From Novipirellula herctigrandis (lineage in GTDB: Bacteria > Planctomycetota > Planctomycetia > Pirellulales > Pirellulaceae), in NCBI GenBank assembly GCA_007859835.1, contig SJPJ01000001.1, positions 8,034,853 through 8,098,852 of the forward strand: DNA of 64,000 nt, given 5' to 3'. The first letter of the stretch is position 1. Each line of letters begins with the position of its first letter. This document shows positions 10,386 through 19,184 of this stretch, in pieces. Made by a program: the position numbers and the translations under genes. Below the pieces are notes generated by a model, which did not search any database, was not told the origin of the DNA, and saw only the letters and a list, made by a program, of their open reading frames with translations.

Positions 10386-10618
10386 TGAATGTCTCTTTTT
10401 GCGAGATTTAGAGGGGGGTGGTGACACACACACGTGATCGTGCGAGTTTAAGTCTAACCCATCCGCTGCTGGAAAGTATCGAGCATTCCCGAAAAATACA
10501 CGCTTGGAATGGGCACGCAATGAGTGAATCACCGGGCCCGCTGAGCGAGCGGTATAGTGATGATGCGAATGCTTCATTTTCGCGGAGCGGAACGGTTATC
10601 CGGTCCTCGATCAAGCTT

Positions 10619-13333
10619 TTAGAATAAACGAACGTTCGCGTCGCTTGTTTCGTCGCCATCGTCAGCAATCGAATTGAGCCACGCCGCGAAAGCCAAAACG
10701 GGTTCGCCTTGGGCCTCACCGCCACCATCATTATTGGCGGGGATAGCTATGAAATTAATGATATTCAATGCATCGAGTGCCGTCACTTTTCCGTCTCCGT
10801 TAACATCAAAATATTGGTTTGGCCATGATTCGACGTCAATCGGATTGGTTAGAGTTCCATCGAGCGCCGAATAATCTCGGTCATTCAATTCGTTGATAAT
10901 CCGAAGGGCATCTAATGCGCTCGTTTCCCCGTCATTGGTTACATCTTGTTCATCAACAAGATTCCTCCATGGGAACGGCAGACCGGCCTCAATCGTCAAT
11001 GGAAAAACGCCAAGATCATTGACGACGGTCCTTAAGAAAACGCCATTGCGGATTCGCGGTTCTCCCATCCGCCAATCGTCTTGATCGACAAATTCAAACG
11101 TTGAATTCCCCACCCCGGCAACCTGAATTGAGCGCACGGCGGGTGCCAACCTTTCGATGGCGGGGCCGTCAAGCCTAAGTGACTGTGAAATACCATTTGC
11201 GAGCAGGATGACGGCAAAGTTCTCGACCAAAAATTCATTTCCGGTAACGTCGGTCGGCGTCAACGCGTTGCCAAATTCAAGCGTGTTGTGTCCGTCTCCA
11301 CCGTCAATCGAAAGTGCTAAAGTGTCCCCCAATAAGTCCGTTACGAAATCGAGTTCGAAGGTCTCGTCCCCGGAGGCTCCTTCGACTCGAATCGAACCCG
11401 ATTGGATATCGATTCCGTCGGTATTGGTACCGGACTTATCGTCAGAGGAGATACGGATCGTGGGTGAAGGTCCGTCGGCGATGGACGAGATCGTGTGGAA
11501 ACCAACCCCCATAGGACTGGCATTCTGGGACACCGTGCTTTGAGAAACCGTCACTTGCACATCTGCGCCAACAATACCGCCACCCCGATTGGCCGACAAA
11601 TTCCCAGAGATGCGACTTTCGCGGATGGATAGAGTGCCTGATTGCATCAACAATGCGCCGCCATCAACGGTTGCTTGACTTCCCCCGATCGAAACCCCCA
11701 ACAACTCAATGTCAGCGTCTGCGGCGAGGATCGCACCGCCGTTGGTGGCACGACCGCCTGTTAAGCCAATTCCTTGTAACGAAAGTCGTGTTCCGTTGTT
11801 AGGCATTTGAATTAATCGCGACAAACCGTTCGCGTCGATGACCGTTTGATCGAGTCCGTTACCGATAATCGAAACATTATCAGTGATCGCCAATTCGCCG
11901 AGACCTAATTCGATTCGGCCTGTTAGTGATGGCAAAAAGCGGATCGCAAAATCGTCGCTTGCGTCATTTGACAATTGCACCGCTTCGCGAAGGCTCAAGA
12001 AGACATTGTCCGGTCCCATCGGGTCCGCATCAAGTTCATCGGAGATGGTTGAAACAACCAACAATCGATCGTCGCCACTTTGTCGTTCATAGGCCCCGAT
12101 ATCCACACCAGCACCGACGTTGCGTTCATACCACACGCCTCGTTGGTCCGTCGCATCGGCTGACAATCCAACGTCGTTCGCAGGATTGCCAGGAACAAGC
12201 CGGTGAGTCGGAGTCGCACCTCCATGAAGTGCAAGTGGTTCGACAAGGGTCGTGACATCGATTGGCACGCGGTCCGTCCCGAGTGACTCGCCGACAATGT
12301 TTTGGTTTGTCCCGTTACTGAATCCACCCGCAGAATCGGGATCCGCGATCAAACTGAAACTGCCGCTAAATCCACCGCCGAGCGTAAACAGATCGTTTCC
12401 GGCGGTCGCCGTGTTTCCAGCGACAAGCGTGCTGGCCAGATGCGTCGACGCTTCGGCGCTGACGATACCACCACCTTCGTCGCCTGCTTCGTTCATCACT
12501 ACGGTACTATTGGAAATCGTAGAAGTGCCCGTGAAGTGCAGAATGCCCCCCGCCGTTGTGTTGGCTTGGTTACCGGAAATGGTACTTTGGTGGATGGTGG
12601 ATTGGTTTCCCATCACAACGCCTCCGCCAATGCCAGCTGCATTATTTGCAATCGTGCTGTCTTCGATCGTCAGTGAACCGAGCGTGCTGCTATAGATGCC
12701 GCCACCAAGTGTCGTGGCGATATTGCCAGTCACATGTGACCGTCGTACCGTCAAATTCTCTAGCGATGTGATTGCTCCGCCGGTTCCATTGGTTCCGACG
12801 CCGAGCGCGACGCCCCGCGTAAGCGTGATGTCGGTAATTTCCACATTGAGCGTACTTTCGACCAAAAAATCCGTCACCACGAAAATTCGCGAAGCGTTCA
12901 AGGCGTCGATTGTCAAATGCAGCGCGCCGGGCCCTTCGATTTTCAAGTCATCGCGAATCGACAAATCGCCAAGAACGAGATCGATCGTTTCACCGGAAAA
13001 CTGTTCGGGAGCAAATTGGATCAGGTCAAAGCCAGGGCTAAGGTTGGTTAGTTCGATCGCTTCGCGCAGACTCAGGTCGTCGGTTCCGCCCGCGAGCGGG
13101 TCATCGTCAAGCTCATCTTCGGCCGTGGTGACAATCAATGTCATTCCAGGAACCTCTCCTTGGGCTGCCTGTTCGACATTGTTTATTAGGGAATTGTTCA
13201 TTGGGGAACTGTTCGCCAAATTGACCGCAGCCAATAAACGGCGATCCTCAAGTAACTCGGCGGCAAGCCGACGTCTCGGACGATTAGCGAGACCCAAACG
13301 ACCCGTAAACCAATTTGAAAGGAAGGTATTCAT
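10619..13333 (-). CDS. Surface beta-helix protein with CSLREA modules and C-terminal dockerin
   Basis: A 904-residue exported protein. The N-terminus carries an RR-rich segment followed by LLEDRRLLA (residues 27-35), a motif found at the start of many large planctomycete surface proteins. Two related modules follow, each opening with a (C)SLREA-type segment (DLSLREAIELTN near 105 and FLSLREAVQLSN near 450) and continuing as right-handed parallel beta-helix repeats rich in GGGI, TISGNQA and DSTIANN-like turns. The C-terminus has a type I dockerin pair with calcium loops DVTNDGETSALDAL and DVNGDGKVTALDAL. It is probably a cell-surface or matrix adhesin-like protein; no cohesin gene is visible here. 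It does not end in a sortase or PEP-CTERM anchor. Divergent from moxR across a 169-base gap. Confidence 0.8.
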   Translation of the reverse strand: MNTFLSNWFTGRLGLANRPRRRLAAELLEDRRLLAAVNLANSSPMNNSLINNVEQAAQGEVPGMTLIVTTAEDELDDDPLAGGTDDLSLREAIELTNLSPGFDLIQFAPEQFSGETIDLVLGDLSIRDDLKIEGPGALHLTIDALNASRIFVVTDFLVESTLNVEITDITLTRGVALGVGTNGTGGAITSLENLTVRRSHVTGNIATTLGGGIYSSTLGSLTIEDSTIANNAAGIGGGVVMGNQSTIHQSTISGNQANTTAGGILHFTGTSTISNSTVVMNEAGDEGGGIVSAEASTHLASTLVAGNTATAGNDLFTLGGGFSGSFSLIADPDSAGGFSNGTNQNIVGESLGTDRVPIDVTTLVEPLALHGGATPTHRLVPGNPANDVGLSADATDQRGVWYERNVGAGVDIGAYERQSGDDRLLVVSTISDELDADPMGPDNVFLSLREAVQLSNDASDDFAIRFLPSLTGRIELGLGELAITDNVSIIGNGLDQTVIDANGLSRLIQMPNNGTRLSLQGIGLTGGRATNGGAILAADADIELLGVSIGGSQATVDGGALLMQSGTLSIRESRISGNLSANRGGGIVGADVQVTVSQSTVSQNASPMGVGFHTISSIADGPSPTIRISSDDKSGTNTDGIDIQSGSIRVEGASGDETFELDFVTDLLGDTLALSIDGGDGHNTLEFGNALTPTDVTGNEFLVENFAVILLANGISQSLRLDGPAIERLAPAVRSIQVAGVGNSTFEFVDQDDWRMGEPRIRNGVFLRTVVNDLGVFPLTIEAGLPFPWRNLVDEQDVTNDGETSALDALRIINELNDRDYSALDGTLTNPIDVESWPNQYFDVNGDGKVTALDALNIINFIAIPANNDGGGEAQGEPVLAFAAWLNSIADDGDETSDANVRLF

Positions 13334-13502
13334 GATGACATCATTATCGCGGAAAATCGCGTCAGATGCGAGGGTGTCCGTAAAGTCGAAATCGAGCCTC
13401 CCCCAATGGAACGATGCGAGGGGGTTGGGTATGATTTTGGAACAAGCAAAAGGTCAATTTTAGACATTTCCTTACCAAATCCAACCAAGGCGAAGCGGAC
13501 TG

Positions 13503-14444
13503 ATGACGCGAGACGCATTTGAGACCTCGCGGCGGCTTCGCGAAAACATTGAACAAGTGTTGTTCGGAAAACCCGATGTAGTCGAAATGTTGGTCGTCGC
13601 GATGTTGGCCGGCGAACACATTCTGCTTGAAGATGTTCCGGGAGTTGGCAAGACGTTAGCGGCCAAGGCATTGGCGCAATCCATTGATGCCAAGTTTTCG
13701 CGACTTCAGTTTACCCCTGATTTATTGCCCAGTGATATTACTGGCAGTATGATCTACCGTAGCGATCGTCGCGAGTTTGAATTTAGCCCTGGCCCAATTT
13801 TTGCAAACGTCGTTTTGGCGGACGAGATCAACCGCGCGCCACCGCGCACGCAATCGGCTCTGTTGGAAGCAATGAGCGAAGGGAGCGTGTCTGTCGACGG
13901 CGTGACGCATCCATTGCCTAAGCCGTTCGTGGTTGTCGCCACACAAAACCCCTACGAGTTCGAAGGGACGTACGCGTTGCCGGAAAGCCAATTGGACCGA
14001 TTCTTGCTTCGTACGTCGCTTGGATACCCCGATCGAGAACGGGAACGGCAAGTCTTATTGACCCATCGAAGTGGCGAACCGGTAGATCGGCTTGACAGTG
14101 TCGCAACCACCGAATCAGTACTGGCGGCTCAAGCCGCTGTACGAGAGGTAGCCTTTGAACCATCGTTAGTGGATTACTTGCTTGACATCGTTGATGCGAC
14201 TCGCGGTCATAAAGGTTTCGAGTTCGGCGTGAGCACCCGTGGTGGTCTCAGCTTTTATCGTGGTTGCCAAGCACGAGCGATTTCTCAGAGTCGAAATTTT
14301 GTCACGCCCGATGACATTAAAGCGTTGGCAGTGGCGACCTTATCGCACCGAGTGGTTCATGACAGTGTGTTCCAAGGTCCGACTCGCCAATTGGTCGAAA
14401 AGCAGATCGCGGAAATATTGGACACTGTTCCCGTCCCGACATAG
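13503..14444 (+). CDS. MoxR family AAA ATPase
   Basis: A 313-residue AAA+ ATPase. Walker A is EDVPGVGKT (about residues 43-51), Walker B is VLADEINRAP (about 107-116), and sensor/arginine-finger regions (ATQNPYEFEGTYALPESQLDRF) follow, all typical of the MoxR branch. MoxR ATPases act as chaperone-like factors that mature VWA or DUF58 proteins. The gene heads a four-gene plus-strand run: moxR, DUF58, transglutaminase, cmk. Gaps are small (45 bases to the DUF58 gene), so co-transcription is likely. The protein is cytoplasmic with no signal or membrane segment. Confidence 0.93.
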   Translation: MTRDAFETSRRLRENIEQVLFGKPDVVEMLVVAMLAGEHILLEDVPGVGKTLAAKALAQSIDAKFSRLQFTPDLLPSDITGSMIYRSDRREFEFSPGPIFANVVLADEINRAPPRTQSALLEAMSEGSVSVDGVTHPLPKPFVVVATQNPYEFEGTYALPESQLDRFLLRTSLGYPDRERERQVLLTHRSGEPVDRLDSVATTESVLAAQAAVREVAFEPSLVDYLLDIVDATRGHKGFEFGVSTRGGLSFYRGCQARAISQSRNFVTPDDIKALAVATLSHRVVHDSVFQGPTRQLVEKQIAEILDTVPVPT

Positions 14445-14489
14445 GGCATTCGCAAAGTTGCATCTAAAACGAGAACCAAAGCGAGCATA

Positions 14490-15746
14490 GTGAAACCGCT
14501 TCGAAATCAGTCTTTGAATTCGCCCCATTATCGGCGGAAAATTCGGTTCACTCGACTAGGAGCACATTTCCTATTCGTCGGCTGTTTCGCCTTGTTTGGC
14601 GGTGCGCTGCGGGGATTCAATCTTCTGCTGGTGATTGCAGGCGTTTTGGTTGGAGCATTGCTGATGCAATGGCGGTGGAGTCGTTCCTCGTTAGTCGCGT
14701 TGTCGATTCAACGGCGTCTCCCTGAGGAAGTTTTTGCGGGGCAATCATTTAAGATTAAGTACAAGATTCGCAACCACAGTCAGTGGATGACCCTATGGAT
14801 GCTTCGCGTAACGGATCTAGTCTCCTCTAGCAATGAAATCGGATTGCTCGATGTAAAAGCGACGCAGGAGAGAATTCGACGTGGAACCGAAGCGTCTTGT
14901 GAAGTCGAACGCGTTGCTCGTGCTCGCGGGCTATGGAACTTTGGACCGATAGCGGTTTCATCGTCGTTTCCGTTGGACTTGATGACTTGCCAAATTGTCA
15001 ACGAACAGCCCGAGACTTTGACCGTTTATCCGAAACTGGTAAAGCTTCGGCGCGGCTGGCAACGCGTGTTGCTAAGTGATCAAGGTGGTGTCGCCAAGAC
15101 GTCGCAGCAGAGTGGCCGCAGTGAAGGAGAGTTTTTCGCCCTCCGGCAATGGCAACATGGAGATATCTTGCGGTGGATTCATTGGCGATCGACCGCAAGA
15201 ATGAATGAACCGGTCGTCTGCCAATACGACCAACCTCGTCGCTACGATCTTTGCTTGCTCGTTGACGCCTATTTGCCTGAGGGTTCCGATGATGAATCGG
15301 TTGAAGCGGCAATCAGCTTTGTTGCCACTGTGGCATTGCAATTGGGAGCAAGTGGATCGAACCGCATGGTTGTCGCCGTTGCCGGAGCCGAGGCGGCAGC
15401 GGCGCCAGCAGGCGGTACGATCGAAGACCAACGGCGACTGTTGCGGGTGTTAGCAGTCTCCAAACCGACTGCCCGTCCCGTCATTGTTGAAGCTCTCGAA
15501 AAAGCCAAAGCGGTAACAGGTCGGTTTCGAAACGTTTTGGTCGTGAGTCCTCGATCACAAGACGCAGCGATCGCGGCAATGGACGATGACACCTATCAAA
15601 CAATTGAACCCTTCCAACGCCGCGATTCGCTAAAATGGATAAATATCACGGAATCCGAACACCAGCTATTTGATTTTCGTGGAAAGTCCAAGCCGAATTT
15701 GGAAAAGTCACGTCTCAGTCCCGTGTTGAAAGCCACTCGTGGATAG
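14490..15746 (+). CDS. DUF58 domain-containing membrane protein
   Basis: A 418-residue protein with two N-terminal membrane segments (about residues 27-63) and a DUF58 domain whose hallmark is visible in SEGEFFALRQWQHGDILRWI and the following HWRSTAR. DUF58 proteins are VWA-related and are usually partnered by MoxR ATPases and TgpA-type transglutaminases, as here. It starts at GTG and its last eight bases overlap the next gene, showing tight coupling. Function is inferred from context: an envelope-associated module with the neighbouring ATPase and transglutaminase. Confidence 0.9.
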   Translation: MKPLRNQSLNSPHYRRKIRFTRLGAHFLFVGCFALFGGALRGFNLLLVIAGVLVGALLMQWRWSRSSLVALSIQRRLPEEVFAGQSFKIKYKIRNHSQWMTLWMLRVTDLVSSSNEIGLLDVKATQERIRRGTEASCEVERVARARGLWNFGPIAVSSSFPLDLMTCQIVNEQPETLTVYPKLVKLRRGWQRVLLSDQGGVAKTSQQSGRSEGEFFALRQWQHGDILRWIHWRSTARMNEPVVCQYDQPRRYDLCLLVDAYLPEGSDDESVEAAISFVATVALQLGASGSNRMVVAVAGAEAAAAPAGGTIEDQRRLLRVLAVSKPTARPVIVEALEKAKAVTGRFRNVLVVSPRSQDAAIAAMDDDTYQTIEPFQRRDSLKWINITESEHQLFDFRGKSKPNLEKSRLSPVLKATRG

Positions 15747-18402
15747 TCAATCTCCCAACGATTTAAACTCGCGAATTGAGTCATTGCGGCTGATGTTAAA
15801 GGCGCGGCTGCCTGCCTTTGGAACTCCTCCGAGAGAAGTGGCGGGCGTTACTACCGCCGAAAATCCGCTGACCGAAAAAGTCACTCCCGAAGACACACTG
15901 GTCGACGTGCGGATTCGATTCGTTTTCGCCGTGTTGTCGCTGTTGGGGGGATTGGTTTTGGCGGGCGATCCCGATACCGAGGCCTTTGCTTGGGGCGCGG
16001 TGTTTGTTGCTATATTTGGTTTTGTGTATGTCGATTGGTTAGAGTATTTCTGTCTGCCGCCACTCGTTGCTTACTTCGCGATGATTGTTTCGGCGCTGTA
16101 CTGTGTAAGTGGCTTTGTCGATTTCGATGTTGAAAGCAAGTATTACTTTTCGCTTGCTATACAGCAAACTAACAATCGTCACTTGATCGCGGTGTCGGAA
16201 CTATTAGTCCTCGTTCAAGGCATCTTAATGCTGCAAGCGAAGACGCGGCGCGTTTGTGAACAGCTTTGCGTTTTCTGTTTGTTGGAATTGATCGTGGCGG
16301 CTGTTTTTAACAATACAATATTGTTTGGTCTGGTTCTAATACCTATCGGTGTCTTCACGGCGTTTGGTTTGATGTTGTTGTCATTGGACGGCGAATCATC
16401 AAACAAGCGTCCCTATATGTTGATGTTTCAATCGGTGATGATCCTATTGATTCCCGCAGTGATTTTGATTGGGATCACATTTTTCTACGCGATTCCGCGA
16501 ACGACCGAAGCAGCACAAATGCGTGGCCAGGGGAATGTGTTAACCGGTTTCAGTGATAAGGTGCGTTTGGAACAATTTGGGCAGATGCTTCAAAGCAGTG
16601 ATGTGGCAATGCATATTTGGCTCAAAAAGCATTCCACCGGGGAACCGTACAAGGCTTACGATGGTTTGTATCTTCGTGGTCGAGTTCTGGAAGCCTACCA
16701 TGCGATTGTTGACAAGGAGCGTCCGAGTGCTGATTGGTCATCACTAAGGACGGGCGTGATCCACGGCGCGACGCGGTTGCCAAACGAATATTATTCGCCT
16801 CGAGCGAGTGATCAAAATTTTTATGATTCCGTGCGAGTGGAGATCGATTGTGAAGCGATGAGTAGTCCCTCATTGTTCGCGATTGCACCCTATCATAACG
16901 TCGGCCGCGACTCAGAGTATTTTCATGAAATTGGCCGCTGGACGATCCGACGATCGTATGAAGATCAGTTTGAATATCCTCGTGTCAGGTATGTATTTGG
17001 TACCCATTCTTTTCGTGGCGGATTGCAGAGTGAGTGGATCGGCAGGTTTGCAAAAGGGGAAAAAGTGGTCATGCCGAAAATCGAAGACATGCCTGTCGAA
17101 TCGAGTTATGACGCAGCGTTTGTAGAGAATAACCGAAGAACCATTCGGTTCAGTATACGGAAACAGAATCGTTCCATTGAAGACTATCGAAGGCATCTAG
17201 TCATGTTCGACGGTAAGGCAATGCCGACCGTCAAACGTTTGGCAAACGCGATTGCAAAAAGCATTCCGGAGGACGAACGAACGGACGTTGCCATTGCGCG
17301 ACAGTTTGAGCAATTCCTCGCTGCAACAGGCGGTTTCGAATACTCGCTACGTTTGGATTCGACGCCACAAATGAGCGTGGACCCGATTGAACAGTTTGTT
17401 GCGACCAATCGAAGAGGTCATTGTCAGTTCTTTGCTTCCGCTCTTGTGATGATGTTGCGCAGCCAAGGTATTCCCTCTCGCTTGGTCGTTGGCTATCACA
17501 CCGATGATTACAACGAGCTTGGTGGCTATTATGTTGCTAGACAATCGCACGCTCACGCTTGGGTCGAAGCACTTATTCCAGCTAAGCAAGTGGATTCGCT
17601 CATCTATGGACAGAATGAGTGTGACCAGTATTGGCTGCGGCTTGACCCGACACCAGGCGGCGCGTCTTTTGTTGCACAATCGAAAGGCGTCAATAGTGTT
17701 CTGGATGCGGCACAGACGTGGTGGAAAACTAATGTGGTAGATCTCAGTGCTAGCGAAGATCAGTTAAGAGAGAAATCGGTCAAACATGTGGCTACAATTA
17801 CTTCGACGCGAACCGAGTTTGCGTCGTGGTTGCAACGCACAATGGATTCGGTGCGCGCTGGGCAACTGGGAGGAGACGCTTTTTCTGGTGGACATGGCTT
17901 TTCGTGGAAAGCGGCAGCGATTGGAATCGGAACACTGCTTTGCCTTGTAACGCTCGGTCGATACTTTGGAAGCATTCGATTTAGAAAGAAATCGCGAAAG
18001 CGAAAGTATGTGGCGAGACCGAAAGTTGCTTTCTATGCCGAGGCAATCGTTTGTTTAGAGAAAGCCGGAATCTTTAGACTTCCCTCCGAAACACCAGCCG
18101 AGTTTGCCGACAAGGTGGCAATTGAGCTGAATGCCGTTTCCGAGCTAGAAAGTACTGATGAAACGAAATCCGAACGATATGACGCAGCACCGATGAGACT
18201 CTTGACGGACGTGTTTTATCGAGTACGTTTCGGGGGCGTTCGCACAGATGATGTCGCATTGGAAAATGAAAACGGATCGGAAGCAACTACATTGCCATCG
18301 CATACGCAAATCGCTGAAGCGCTTCACGAAGTTAAACGCGCCGCAAGTCGTTTAAGAAAACGTCGCCGGGCAGCATATTGGAAGACAGCGCCGACGAAAT
18401 AG
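15739..18402 (+). CDS. TgpA-like transmembrane transglutaminase
   Basis: An 887-residue protein with several N-terminal membrane helices (about residues 50-240), a large extracytoplasmic part, and a transglutaminase core with a complete catalytic triad: C562 in RRGHCQFF, H606 in HAHAWVE and D636 in WLRLDPTPGG. A further membrane helix near 715-740 precedes a charged cytoplasmic tail resembling DUF4129. This is the TgpA-like architecture found with MoxR and DUF58 genes. The active site should face the periplasm, where it may act on proteins or peptidoglycan-linked amines; the substrate is unknown. It starts at GTG inside the end of the DUF58 gene (eight-base overlap). Confidence 0.9.
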   Translation: MDSQSPNDLNSRIESLRLMLKARLPAFGTPPREVAGVTTAENPLTEKVTPEDTLVDVRIRFVFAVLSLLGGLVLAGDPDTEAFAWGAVFVAIFGFVYVDWLEYFCLPPLVAYFAMIVSALYCVSGFVDFDVESKYYFSLAIQQTNNRHLIAVSELLVLVQGILMLQAKTRRVCEQLCVFCLLELIVAAVFNNTILFGLVLIPIGVFTAFGLMLLSLDGESSNKRPYMLMFQSVMILLIPAVILIGITFFYAIPRTTEAAQMRGQGNVLTGFSDKVRLEQFGQMLQSSDVAMHIWLKKHSTGEPYKAYDGLYLRGRVLEAYHAIVDKERPSADWSSLRTGVIHGATRLPNEYYSPRASDQNFYDSVRVEIDCEAMSSPSLFAIAPYHNVGRDSEYFHEIGRWTIRRSYEDQFEYPRVRYVFGTHSFRGGLQSEWIGRFAKGEKVVMPKIEDMPVESSYDAAFVENNRRTIRFSIRKQNRSIEDYRRHLVMFDGKAMPTVKRLANAIAKSIPEDERTDVAIARQFEQFLAATGGFEYSLRLDSTPQMSVDPIEQFVATNRRGHCQFFASALVMMLRSQGIPSRLVVGYHTDDYNELGGYYVARQSHAHAWVEALIPAKQVDSLIYGQNECDQYWLRLDPTPGGASFVAQSKGVNSVLDAAQTWWKTNVVDLSASEDQLREKSVKHVATITSTRTEFASWLQRTMDSVRAGQLGGDAFSGGHGFSWKAAAIGIGTLLCLVTLGRYFGSIRFRKKSRKRKYVARPKVAFYAEAIVCLEKAGIFRLPSETPAEFADKVAIELNAVSELESTDETKSERYDAAPMRLLTDVFYRVRFGGVRTDDVALENENGSEATTLPSHTQIAEALHEVKRAASRLRKRRRAAYWKTAPTK

Positions 18403-18446
18403 CCTCAATACGAATCGTTCTAACCTAGAAACAAAGAAGTCAGCTC

Positions 18447-19115
18447 GTGATCGTAGCCATTGATGGACCTGCCGGTGCCGGAAAAAGCAGTATCGCTCGT
18501 TTAGCCGCAAAACAATTGAAATACGAATTTCTCGATACTGGTGCGTTATATCGTGCTGTGACTTTGGCCGCTATTCGAGCTCAGATTGACTTTTCTGATG
18601 TCGGGCGGTTGGTTGAATTGGCCGAGAATGCCAAAATCGATTGGGATGGGGAGCACGTGTTTCTAAACGGTGATAATGTCTCGGTCGAAATTCGGACGCC
18701 GACCGTTACCGATGCAATTCGCTACTTGGCCGACCAACCCAAAGTACGCAGCCGATTGTCGGAACAACAACGACGTATCGCCGAGGGACGAAATATCGTT
18801 ACCGAAGGACGTGACCAAGGTTGCGAGGTGTTTCCCGAAGCTGAGTGCAAGATCTTTCTGACCGCTTCACCAGAGGAACGGGCACAGCGCCGCTACGAAC
18901 AATTGAAAAGCGAAGGACGCCATATTCCGGTCCATGAAATATTGATCGCTCAAAACAAACGCGATTTGGAGGACCGGATGCGTCCGGTTGGCCGTTTGCG
19001 AGCGGCCGAAGATGCCGTAATCCTGAATACCGATGGCATGTCGCCGCAAGATGTTCTTGAAACCGTTGTCAAAATCGCTCGCGAGCGTATCGAAACAAGT
19101 AGTGAGGCGACTTAG
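18447..19115 (+). CDS. cmk: Cytidylate kinase
   Basis: A 222-residue nucleoside monophosphate kinase that phosphorylates CMP and dCMP with ATP. The P-loop GPAGAGKSS is at residues 7-15; the CMP kinase signatures LDTGALYRAVTLAA, RDQGCEVFPEAECKIFLTAS and the LID arginines (QRRYEQLKSEG) are all present. The GTG start at 18447 puts the P-loop at the normal distance from the N-terminus. It is the last gene of the moxR run, 44 bases after the transglutaminase gene, and its stop lies inside a strong hairpin. Related cmk products often include the description AAA or dCMP kinase, but the family is clear. Confidence 0.95.
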   Translation: MIVAIDGPAGAGKSSIARLAAKQLKYEFLDTGALYRAVTLAAIRAQIDFSDVGRLVELAENAKIDWDGEHVFLNGDNVSVEIRTPTVTDAIRYLADQPKVRSRLSEQQRRIAEGRNIVTEGRDQGCEVFPEAECKIFLTASPEERAQRRYEQLKSEGRHIPVHEILIAQNKRDLEDRMRPVGRLRAAEDAVILNTDGMSPQDVLETVVKIARERIETSSEAT

Positions 19116-19125
19116 CCTCACTTGT
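19095..19125 (+). terminator. Hairpin across the cmk stop codon
   Basis: AGTGAGGC (19101-19108) and GCCTCACT (19115-19122) form a perfect eight-base stem with a six-base loop; an alternative pairing adds ACAAG/CTTGT with a three-base bulge, giving eleven pairs. It contains the cmk stop codon. There is no T-tract, so it may be a Rho-type or protective 3' hairpin rather than a classic intrinsic terminator. Confidence 0.5.
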
Positions 19126-19133
19126 GTCAGTCG

Positions 19134-19174
19134 GGGCACGTGTGGGCCGCCGGGGACACGCCCCGGTCGTGCCC
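19134..19174. terminator. GC-rich nested hairpin between convergent genes
   Basis: An inner perfect stem CCGGGG (19150-19155)/CCCCGG (19161-19166) sits inside an outer stem GGGCAC (19134-19139)/GTGCCC (19169-19174). It lies between the convergent cmk and phosphofructokinase genes, where a two-way terminator is expected. No clear T-tract on either side, so function is inferred from position and symmetry. Confidence 0.45.
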
Positions 19175-19184
19175 TTGTAAAACC

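Noticed and set aside
10386-10577. Upstream extension of the small Lys-rich protein
   Set aside because: The signal peptide begins at 10385; the extra 64 residues have no support.
10619-10720. PEP-CTERM or sortase signal at the end of the dockerin protein
   Set aside because: No C-terminal membrane helix or sorting motif; the protein ends in an acidic, hydrophilic tail.
12696-13463. 255-codon plus-strand frame opposite the dockerin protein
   Set aside because: Antisense shadow of a well-supported coding gene; Ser/Pro/Val-rich with no domain or ribosome binding site.
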